From Marisa cornuarietis (lineage: Eukaryota; Mollusca; Gastropoda; Architaenioglossa; Ampullariidae), in contig SMMW01000613.1 in assembly GCA_004794655.1 (NCBI GenBank), positions 388,501 to 452,500 on the forward strand: a DNA stretch of 64,000 nt. The letters run 5' to 3'. This document shows positions 55,330 through 64,000 of this stretch, in pieces (the first letter of the stretch is position 1; the number at the start of each line of letters is the position of its first letter). The notes under the pieces are model-generated. The model searched no databases. It was not told the origin of the DNA and was given only the letters and a program-made list of their open reading frames with translations. The position numbers and the translations under genes are program-made.

Positions 55330-56578
55330 TCCAGCATGGAAGTACACATGTATTATCGTGGATCTGGAAACGGAGCCTATAGTCTTTTTAAAGATTCTTC
55401 CCCCCCCCCGCCACCCCGAAACAAGGGCCTGCACTCATACCCGCGGAAAAGGGAACGTGTAGATTAATGAGCGAGCTGTAGCGATCCCTTTTTATTCCTG
55501 GAATGTTAACTGCCGACACGTGCTGCGAGGGTAGCCTGATAGTTCAACAAGGACTTGTTATTTCTAGCTGCCGGCCAGTGTGAGCATTCACAACATGTCT
55601 AAGGACTAGCGACTGCACAGGATAAAGCTCTATCCCCGACAGTCTTTTCCAAGAGAAGAGAAATGACGCCCATGTAACTAACACATTCTGGGTTACATAT
55701 ACTTCCCAGCCAACACAATCAATTTTTGAGCGGTAATTAGTTGTGTGTATTAGGTCTTTTCACCCTAGTCACACGTTTATTACTTTGAGAAACAACACAT
55801 CCTGTGACTTCCCTTTTCTGCACTTCGGGCAAACACGAAGGTTTTTTATTTTACTATTTAAGTTAGCAAGCTACATCAGAGCGAAGGAAACAGGCAGAGA
55901 TGGAATAGAGAGCCCCAGATGGACAATTTTGTAGAAATGCATCAAATATACGGTGTGTTGGAAACGAGATGCTAACCCTTGACCCCTCGCCCTGCAGTTT
56001 TCGTGAGGAGACACAGATAAGGGCTCTGAGGTCACAGGCGCCCCAGACCAGCACGCCTAGAACTAGCAAAACAAACAAACAAACAAACAAACAGACAGAC
56101 AAGAGGAAGAAAAATATCATTATATTCTAACAGCCCATCCCCACATAAAGACAGTCTACCGAGTTGATGTCACGAGAACAAAGCATTTCCAGTCACCTGT
56201 ATAGTCCGTCAGAACTATAAGGTACTCAAGGTACTCACTAGATAGAACTGGGTACTCATTAGGTACGAGTAGGTACTCACTGGGGACAGTTCTGAGTGGA
56301 TACTCTTGGCAATGCCGGGGAGTTTTTTTTATTTTTTTATTATTTACCCGTCGTGAACAGCCAGTTATTGGGAGAGACAAATAATGATTCTGTATCCCGA
56401 GGAAATCTGCACACATTTACCAAAGCAAATGTTCTGTGAAAGACACTTTGCTGTGGAAAACGCATAAAGAGCAGCTGTTGTAATGTCCCGCCCACCCGGC
56501 GGGCGTCCTCATGTTATCGACTTTTTTATGTTTGAACTGTAATCTACAGATTTCTCTCTCACTTTCTCTTTCTCTCTT

Positions 56579-56619
<41 letters not shown>

Positions 56620-58275
56620 TTCTCTTTCCTTGATGACATAATAATGAGCGCGAGGTATTAAAAGCTTCGGCGAAGTCTCGGCAGTGTTGGGGGACATGAC
56701 GTCGCCATGGTAATAAACTGCGGGTGTCGTGCTACCTATTGGTGTGCTTGAGGTCGAGCGACTGCTGGGCTGGCGGTGTCACGATCTAAGGCTTTGTCTA
56801 AGGCCTAAGCGACCAGTTTGTCTGTCACAGTGCGCAGGCTAACGGTAGAGCAGGTCAAGCTGTAGTGTTTTTAATGCTTTCTGTGTAGGCTTTCTTCAAA
56901 ACTGCTGTTAGTTTTTTCTTCTTCTGTACATCACACTCTGTAATTCTCAAAATCATACACAAATAATTGTTGTTTAATTTGTTGGCGCTAATAAAACCTG
57001 AAAGAACCAAGACGGAAATCATTGATTAGAGGATGGCGACAGTGCCGACATGTTGATGCGGTGGTGATGATGTTTGTGGTAAGGTGTACCCCAGGAAACA
57101 TGATTTGCCGTTGTCCAATGGCAGCTGGGAGAAATGGGTTTGATTCCCCCCCCCCCTTTGCACTCTGTGCTGCTCGTTAGTATGGCGTCTGCGCTTGGCA
57201 ACATGCCTTCCAAGAAAAACAAACAAGGCAGTTGCTGCGGAAGCTACAATCAAACTTTATTAACGAGCGTTTCTACGCGAACCAGAACTTTTTTTTTAAG
57301 GCGAGTTTTGACTCAATGCCTGTAAAATGTGCAGTGCGCATGTCAGGGAAAAGCGTTTCCACTCGCATGTTTTGACAGGGAGGAACCGAGCAAAAACATG
57401 GCAGACGATTTTCTTGCTCTTGTTGTCATAGAAACGGGGCACCCCTACATGTTCGTCAGAGAGTATCGTTCTGCGGCCTGGGTTTGTATACACATATAAT
57501 TATACAGTTTATATTTACATACATATAATTAGTAAACTCGCATGCGCATGGACATGCGCACATAAGAAGCTTTGCTTGGTAGACTTTATGTTTAGGTAGG
57601 TCTGGTGAAGGTTTGCTGGATTTTCGTAGGACTGTCTTCAGTCGGGAAGATGAGCGCTGACTACTGAGGTCGTTCATGTGTCTGGCGCTCGATCTTCCCT
57701 GGAGAACCTTTATCCTGTTATCCTGTACCCTGCCATTTGTCCTAACATCCACACAGTTTTTATAATTTAGTTAGTTGTTTATCTAGTTATTTTTGATTGT
57801 TGGTCTACGGCCTTCCACCCACCCTTCCTATTATTATAAATTACTTCCGTCAGTTGAGTCACTGTCCCTGTCTGATGTTTCCTCCTACTATTATAAGTCC
57901 TCCGCCTGTTTCCTTGTTGAGTGCTCTGTCCACTGTTCGCACGTGCCGACAGAAATCATACTCGTATCTAGACTCAGTCTTGTGACTGTCATGTCTGAAA
58001 TGATGCTTGGGGACACTCACACGTGCACACTAGGACACACCTGACATCGATGTCAAAGATAATATAATTATTATTGTTTTCATCTGTCGTCCTCAAGCAG
58101 CTCCGTCACAGCTTAAAGCGCCCTCTGACCTCGAACCAACGTGAGGCAGTCACGTGGCTCTAACAGCAAATATTTGTGAAGGCTTTGAGAGAGGCGCGTG
58201 CTTACAGTCTTGTCTGAGTAGTTAATACCCTCATCGCCATTTCAAGTGTCATCATCCTAGAAATAAAGCAGACTG
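55330..58275. other. Intergenic, no supported gene
   Basis: Unique sequence with minor repeats: (AAAC)n at 56069-56098, GGTACTCA words (56220-56282), and (CT)n(CA)n at 56540-56620. A plus frame at 57183 (MASALGNMPSKKNKQGSCCG) is not recognised and lacks support. No RNA gene or transposon end was identified. Confidence 0.4.
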
Positions 58276-58279
58276 TGGC

Positions 58280-58280
<1 letters not shown>

Positions 58281-58315
<35 letters not shown>

Positions 58316-58320
58316 GTTGT
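58281..58320. repeat. (GT)n microsatellite
   Basis: About 17 GT units followed by GTTGTTGTTGTT. Confidence 0.95.
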
Positions 58321-58485
58321 TGTTAGGTGCTGCCGGTAGCTTCACATGAAAAAATACTTTACAGGGCTAATCGCCACATCTACTACGCGGATCAGTTTAT
58401 GACAACATCGTAAACTGATACGGCACCGATGATTCAAAGAGAAAGATGGATGGGTGGGGTGACTGGGCGCAGAGAGAGAGAGAAT

Positions 58486-58633
58486 TAGTGGCGTAGGAAC
58501 CGGGTGGGGCAATGGGGGCAGCCGCCCCCCCCCAAAAAAAAAGATGCTGGGAAGGCAAGAATGTGAACATTATTCATTGTCAGCATGGAGCTTGTCCCCC
58601 CCCCCCAAAGCCGAGCATCTTCCTATGCCACTG
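58486..58633. mobile_element. hAT MITE (CAGTGGCGTAGGAA-type ends)
   Basis: Left end TAGTGGCGTAGGAACCGGGT; right end, inverted, CAGTGGCATAGGAAGATGCT. Both are followed inward by G/C homopolymers (GGGGGCAGCCGCCCCCCCCC and CCCCCCCCCCC), as in hAT MITEs. The target duplication cannot be fixed because the insertion lies in GA-repeat sequence. Confidence 0.75.
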
Positions 58634-60795
58634 AGAGAGCGTGTGGGGACTGGGTGAGAGAAAGAGTCGTGTGAGAGATAGAGAGAGAGTGTGAAAGGCG
58701 GGGTCGTGCGAGAGAGAAAACGAGCGGATGAGAGAGAGAGATTCGTGCGAGAGAGAGAGAGAGCGGGTGAAAGACGGGGTCGTGCGAGAGAGAGAGAGTG
58801 TGTCGTGAGAGAGAGAGCGCGGGTGAAAGACGGGGTCGTGCGAGAGAGAGAGAGAGAGTGTGTCGTGAGAGAGAGCGCGGGTGAGAGACGGGGTCGTGCG
58901 AGAGAGAGAGAGTGTGTCGTGAGAGAGAGAGCGCGGGTGAAAGACGGGGTCGTGCGAGAGAGAGAGAGAGTGTGTCGTGAGAGAGAGAGCGCGGGTGAAA
59001 GACGGGGTCGTGCGAGAGAGAAAGAGAGCGGATGAGAGAGAGATTCGTGCGAGAGAGATGGAGAGCGGTTGAGAGACGGGGTCGTGTGAGAGATAGAGAG
59101 AGTCCGGATGAGAGAGATTCGTGCGAGAGATGGAGAGCGGTTGAGAGAAGAGAGAGCAGATCGTCAGAGAGAGTGAAAGACGGGTCGTGAGAGATGAGAG
59201 AGCGGTTGAGAGATCGAGAGTCAGAGAGCGGTTGAGAGACGGGTCGTGAGAGATAGAGAGCGGGTGAAAGACGGGTCGTGTGAGAGATAGAGATGAGAGA
59301 GAGATAGAGAGAGCGGGTGAAAGACGGGTCAGCGGTTGAGAGACGGGTCGTGGAGAGATAGAGAGAGCGGGTGAAAGACGGGGTCGTTAGAGAGAGCGGT
59401 TCGTCGTGTGAGATAGAGAGCGGGTGAAAGACGGGTCGTGAGAGATAGAGACGGGGTCGTTGAGAGACGGGTCGAGATAGAGAGAGCGGGTGAAAGACGG
59501 GTCGTGTGAGATAGAGAGAGCGGTTGAGAGGGGTCGTGTGAGAGATAGAGAGAGCGGGTGAAAGACGTCGTGAGAGAGAGGGTTGAGAGAGGTGAGAGAA
59601 GAGATGTTGATGGTCGTGTGAGAGATAGAGAGCGGGTGAAAGACGGGTCGTGTGAGAGATAGAGAGAGCGGGTGAAAGACGGGGTCGTGTGAGAGATAGA
59701 GAGAGCGGTTGAGAGACGGGGTCGTGTGAGAGATAGAGAGAGCGGGTGAAAGACGGGGTCGTGTGAGAGATAGAGAGAGCGGTTGAGAGACGGGGTCGTG
59801 TGAGAGATAGAGAGAGCGGTTGAGAGACGGGGTCGTGTGAGAGATAGAGAGAGCGGGTGAAAGACGGGGTCGTGTGAGAGATAGAGAGAGCGGGTGAGAG
59901 ACGGGGTCGTGTGAGAGATAGAGAGAGCGGTTGAGAGACGGGGTCGTGTGAGAGATAGAGAGAGCGGGTGAAAGACGGGGTCGTGTGAGAGATAGAGAGA
60001 GCGGGTGAAAGACGGGGTCGTGTGAGAGATAGAGAGAGCGGTTGAGAGACGGGGTCGTGTGAGAGATAGAGAGAGCGGGTGAAAGACGGGGTCGTGTGAG
60101 AGATAGAGAGAGCGGTTGAGAGACGGGGTCGTGTGAGAGATAGAGAGAGCGGGTGAAAGACGGGGTCGTGTGAGAGATAGAGAGAGCGGGTGAAAGACGG
60201 GGTCGTGTGAGAGATAGAGAGAGCGGGTGAGAGACGGGGTCGTGTGAGAGATAGAGAGAGCGGGTGAAAGACGGGGTCGTGTGAGAGATAGAGAGAGCGG
60301 GTGAAAGACGGGGTCGTGTGAGAGATAGAGAGAGCGGGTGAGAGACGGGGTCGTGTGAGAGATAGAGAGAGCGGTTGAGAGACGGGGTCGTGTGAGAGAT
60401 AGAGAGAGCGGGTGAAAGACGGGGTCGTGTGAGAGATAGAGAGAGCGGGTGAAAGACGGGGTCGTGTGAGAGATAGAGAGAGCGGGTGAGAGACGGGGTC
60501 GTGCGAGAGAGAGAGAGTGTGTCGTGAGAGAGAGAGCGCGGGTGAGAGACGGGGTCGTGCGAGAGAGAAAGAGAGCGGATGAGAGAGAGATTCGTGCGAG
60601 AGAGATGGAGAGCGGTTGAGAGACGGGGTCGTGTGAGAGATAGAGAGAGCGAGTGAGAGACGGGGTCGTGTGAGAGATAGAGAGAGCGGGTGAGAGACGG
60701 GGTCGTGTGAAAGATAGAGAGAGCGGGTGAGAAATGTGGTCGTGCGAGCGAGAGAGAGAGAGAGAGAGCGGGTGAGAGACGGGGTCATACGAGAG
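58634..60795. repeat. 37-bp purine-rich minisatellite
   Basis: CGGGTGAAAGACGGGGTCGT, GTGAGAGATAGAGAGAG, with GGTTGAGAGACG variants and, near both ends, longer units containing GAGTGTGTCGTGAGAGAGAG. Roughly 55 units. The plus strand is overwhelmingly purine. The segment 59140-59640 is irregular, with truncated units. Minus frames up to 735 codons (RSLYLSHDPVSHPLS) reflect composition, not a gene. Confidence 0.95.
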
Positions 60796-60799
60796 GTTG

Positions 60800-61345
60800 A
60801 AAGACAGAGGTTGAAAAAGCGAACGAGCAATTATCCTCTGACCCTTCAAAATTCTGAACCATTTGTCGTGGCATTTCTAGTAAGAAGAGATTTTTTTTTA
60901 ACAAAGCTCGTTCCTTAATCTGCTTTTATAATGGCAGTTATACAATCAGCCATAGCGGACTGGGGGTATGGTGTTCTGGACTCTGTACAGGGTGTCAAAG
61001 ATCATATATTCTTATTTAAAAATAATATAAAATATCGTCACAGATATTATCTGCGATGTGACATGTAGGAAACTCACTGATGTGCCCCCTTTGAACACCC
61101 TTATTTTTCTTGTCCATCCACCCGCACCCCTTGTTGACAGCATGTGACCATCGTCTGTCGTAGTCTCCTGACGTGCGTTAGTCTCTTCGCCCCTCGGGGT
61201 GTGCCTACAGTGCCAGTGCAGTAGATATGTTTGCAAACTCTTTTCCCCATCGTCGTAAAGACTGGCACAAGAAGTTTGAGAATCGCCCGAGAGTGTCTCT
61301 CAGATGGTGAATAATTAGCCGTATCTATGCCAAGCAATGATGGAA
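60800..61345. other. Spacer, nothing recognised
   Basis: Unique sequence without supported coding or RNA features. Confidence 0.4.
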
Positions 61346-61351
61346 GAGATT

Positions 61352-61426
61352 TAATAATAATAATAATAATAGTGAAGATTTTTATAGCGCATATTCACAC
61401 TCATAGAGAGCATGCTCTTAGCGCTT
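61352..61426 (-). mobile_element. 3' tail of the same SINE/LINE family as at 20.7 kb
   Basis: Matches 20691-20755 almost base for base: minus-strand AAGCGCTAAGAGCATGCTCT, CTATGAGTGTGAATATGCGC, then TATAAAAATCTTCA and (TTA)n. Same orientation, same 5' boundary. Confidence 0.75.
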
Positions 61427-61716
61427 GTTTTCCGTGCAGCAGACCAAGTGGGGTCCTTGCTGGTCTCGATGCCTGTCACTTGATGAACACCAGCCTCCGT
61501 GGTCCAGCGACTACTGGAGCACTTAGTGTAAGCACTCAGCCGCTTGTACCACCCTCACCTCCACAGTCTCAGCCGCCACTTCTCGTAAGAACAAACAACT
61601 GCCCCTGGCTGGTACATGACTAACAACCATGAACTGACCACTGTCTCCACCTTTCCGGATAAAGTCTCTGCGTGCTGCGACAACTTGACATTGTGACAAC
61701 ACCACTTTGTGCGACA

Positions 61717-61720
<4 letters not shown>

Positions 61721-61768
<48 letters not shown>

Positions 61769-61778
61769 CACACACACA
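61721..61778. repeat. (CA)n microsatellite
   Basis: About 28 CA units with one CGGA interruption. Confidence 0.95.
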
Positions 61779-61779
61779 C

Positions 61780-62670
61780 CTGATGTTGACATCCAACACT
61801 ATCTCTCGCTTTCATCTGTCGTCCTCAAGCAGCTCACAGCGCCCTCTAACACTAGAGTAGACCAAACTGAGGCAGTCAAGCGCCTCTCTTCTACTTCTGC
61901 ATCCAAAATATTTTACATCGGTGGTATTTTTTAGAACTGGGTATCTGATTGTTGCTAGTCACTCGTAGAATGTGGGTTGCCTCCTCAGACAGTGCACTTT
62001 GTCTTTTTGGAGGGAAAGCAGGTGCAGAAGGTTTAATGCGGTTAGTGGAACTCTTGTCATCATTTGAAATAATTACAGGGATAACAGGAATAATTACATG
62101 GGAGAGAATCTTTTCACCGTGACGAAGGTTCTCAGGGTTTTACTCTTCTAACAAATTCAGCGTTCATCGGGAAGTTGAAAAAATAAAATATCAACATCAC
62201 CTATATGTGTAACATTATTTCTTATCATTTTAAGTTGTACACATTTATCGTATATGTAATAAATTTATTGAACAGGTACTAAGAACCGTCCTGACATGGA
62301 TCAGACAGATCCATTTGTCCACGTGTATGTTGGAGAAACGAACACAAATATATTTGTGAGAACTTTGACTCTTTCCCTGTGATTCAGTGAGAGAGAGAGA
62401 CAGAGACAGAGAGAGAGACAGAGGTGGTGTTTGACCTGACAAACTTATTCGGCTTTTGTCACCTGCTGGATTCCTGAGGCTAATGTTTTGTCCAAACCTG
62501 CACAGAAATCGTTCAGTAAGGCTACCGTCAGACCTACAAGACTATTCATGTGTGACCAGGGTCCCATCAATGGAGTATCACAGAAGGGGGGGGAACTAGG
62601 CGACTGTCGATGAGAATCAACAGACTTGTCGATGACAGGTCTGAGGCCGCTGTGTGTCATATTACAGGTC
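61780..62670. other. Spacer, nothing recognised
   Basis: CATCTGTCGTCCTCAAGCAG at 61813 followed by CTCACAGCGCCCTCTAAC is close to CATCTGTCGTCCTCAAGCAG at 58081, so a dispersed repeat of unknown type is present at both places. A (GA)n tract lies at 62388-62422. No supported gene. Confidence 0.45.
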
Positions 62671-62671
62671 A

Positions 62672-63735
62672 AGGGAGGCATGCTGGCCTGTGAGGCGTAT
62701 GCTAGCGTGTAAGAGGCATGCTGGCGTGTGAGGGGTATGTTGGCCTGTGAGAGGCATGCTGGCGTGTAAGAGGTATGCTGGTCTGTGAGGGGTATGCTGG
62801 CCTGTGAGAGGCATGCTGGCGTGTAAGAGGCATGCTGGCGTGTGAGGGGTATGTTGGCCTGTGAGAGGCATGCTGGCGTGTAAGAGGTATGCTGGTCTGT
62901 GAGGGGTATGCTGGCCTGTGAGAGGCATGCTGGCGTGTAAGAGGTATGTTGGCCTGTGAGGGGTATGTTGGCCTGTGAGAGGCATGCTGGCGTGTAAGAG
63001 GTATGCTGGTCTGTGAGGGGTATGTTGGCCTGTGAGAGGCATGCTGGCGTGTAAGAGGTATGCTGGTCTGTGAGGGGTATGTTGGCCTGTGAGAGGCATG
63101 CTGGCGTGTGAGGGTCTGGCGTGTGAGGGTTATGCTGGTCTGTGAGAGGCATGTTGGCCTGTAAGGGGCATGCTGGCGTGTGAAAGGCATGTTTGCCTTT
63201 GAGGGGTATGCTGGCGTGTAAGAGGTATGCTGGTCTGTGAGGGGTATGCTCGCCTGTGAGAGGCATGCTGGCGTGTAAGAGGTATGCTGGTCTGTGAGGG
63301 GTATGCTGGCCTGTGAGAGGCATGCTGGCGTGTGAGGGGTATGTTGGCCTGTGAGAGGCATGCTGGCGTGTAAGAGGTATGCTGGTCTGTGAGGGGTATG
63401 TTGGCCTGTGAGAGGCATGCTGGCGTGTAAGAGGTATGCTGGTCTGTGAGGGGTATGTTGGCCTGTGAGAGGCATGCTGGCGTGTAAGAGGTATGCTGGT
63501 CTGTGAGGGGTATGTTGGCCTGTGAGAGGCATGCTGGCGTGTGAGGGTCTGGCGTGTGAGGGTTATGCTGGTCTGTGAGAGGCATGTTGGCCTGTGAGGG
63601 GCATGCTGGCGTGTGAAAGGCATGTTTGCCTTTGAGGGGTATGCTGGCTTGTGAGGGGTATGCTGGCCTGTGAGAGGTATGCTGGACTTTGAGGGATTTG
63701 TTGGCTTGTGAGGTACATGCTGGCCTGTGAGGGGC
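62672..63735. repeat. 19-bp minisatellite organised as 57-bp trimers
   Basis: Basic unit GGCATGCTGGCGTGTGAGA. Three types alternate: AGGCATGCTGGCGTGTAAG, AGGTATGCTGGTCTGTGAG and GGGTATGTTGGCCTGTGAG, giving a 57-bp repeat. A block of about 420 bp (GGGTCTGGCGTGTGAGGGTT...TTTGCCTTTGAGGGG) recurs at 63112 and 63543. Minus frames up to 392 codons (MPLTGQHTPHRPAYLLHAS) arise because 57 is a multiple of three. Confidence 0.96.
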
Positions 63736-64000
63736 TGGAGGGTAGACTCGCAGTTGCCGTGACCTATCTTATCAATAATGCAAGGAGTGAGGCGATGTAT
63801 GTGTGTGTGGCAGTGGAATCTTTGTCAAACCCACACCATTTGTTCCATACCCACCAAGTGTGGCAGGAATTTCCTTTTGATTGCGGCTTGGTCACGGGAT
63901 ATGTTTGGTTGCTCTACGTTGGCTCGGAGTATGTTTATTTTGATTTCTGCATTCTAATATGTTACCTGTCGCTCCAGAAAACTGAATACAGTGTAAACTG
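63736..64000. other. Right edge, nothing recognised
   Basis: Unique sequence after the trimer array; no feature supported. Confidence 0.4.

Noticed and set aside
52596..55349. ORF of 653 codons (plus) and many minus ORFs in the 30-bp array
   Set aside because: Low-complexity translation of a minisatellite with open frames on both strands; no domain or splice evidence.
57110..57150. tRNA-like GGTTTGATTCCC B-box word
   Set aside because: No A box at the right distance and no cloverleaf; runs into a C homopolymer.
57183..57325. Possible exon MASALGNMPSKKNKQGSCCG
   Set aside because: Short, no domain recognised, no convincing splice sites, and an overlapping antisense frame is equally open.
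58623..60849. 735- and 506-codon Ser/Leu-rich ORFs
   Set aside because: Products of a purine-rich repeat read on the pyrimidine strand.
62445..63623. 392-codon ORF with repeated MPLTGQHTPHRP
   Set aside because: The trimer period 57 keeps frames open. Two further frames are also open, and there is no supporting feature.

Overview
This is a eukaryotic, metazoan window. Genes are split by short GT-AG introns and there is much low-complexity sequence. The transposon set (non-LTR elements ending in (GAT)n, a tRNA-derived SINE, PIF/Harbinger and hAT elements) points to a lophotrochozoan, most likely a marine mollusc such as a gastropod. That placement is inference; no species marker was recognised.

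Layout. Positions 1-12312 hold the minus-strand 5' part of a kinesin-2 motor gene, KIF3B: 17 exons, 539 codons, with the 3' end beyond the left edge. Its introns carry two non-LTR retrotransposon fragments, a 2.9-kb hAT element with an exact 8-bp target duplication, and a foldback MITE. Positions 13366-22476 contain no gene I can support: a 45-bp minisatellite, a 33-bp minisatellite split by a solo LTR, and unique sequence. Positions 22477-29149 are one uninterrupted array of a 36-bp repeat, about 184 copies. It is abutted on the right by a decayed PIF/Harbinger element (about 29166-32931) and then a 176-bp hAT MITE (32992-33167).

Positions 33760-35824 hold the only complete gene, a plus-strand three-exon small heat shock protein of 221 residues. 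A minisatellite rich in CACGTG/ACGTG motifs ends about 40 bases before its start codon. From 40.2 kb to the right edge, roughly half of the sequence is minisatellite arrays (units of 40, 43, 44, 44, 44, about 46, 30, 37 and 19/57 bp). Between them are two MITEs, an intact SINE, a CpG-rich possible first exon, and otherwise featureless DNA.

The two recognised genes are not obviously linked. KIF3B is half of the heterotrimeric kinesin-2 anterograde motor of cilia; the small heat shock protein is an ATP-independent chaperone. The most notable signals are: tandem duplications with a 57-bp period that copy a 5' splice site in both genes while keeping the frame open; a start codon isolated on the last three bases of its exon; a GC-AG intron; the 6.7-kb 36-bp array with higher-order structure; and a recurring unit length of 43-46 bp among arrays unrelated in sequence. 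Very long apparent ORFs in the arrays arise because the unit length is a multiple of three (or the composition lacks stops). They are not annotated as genes.
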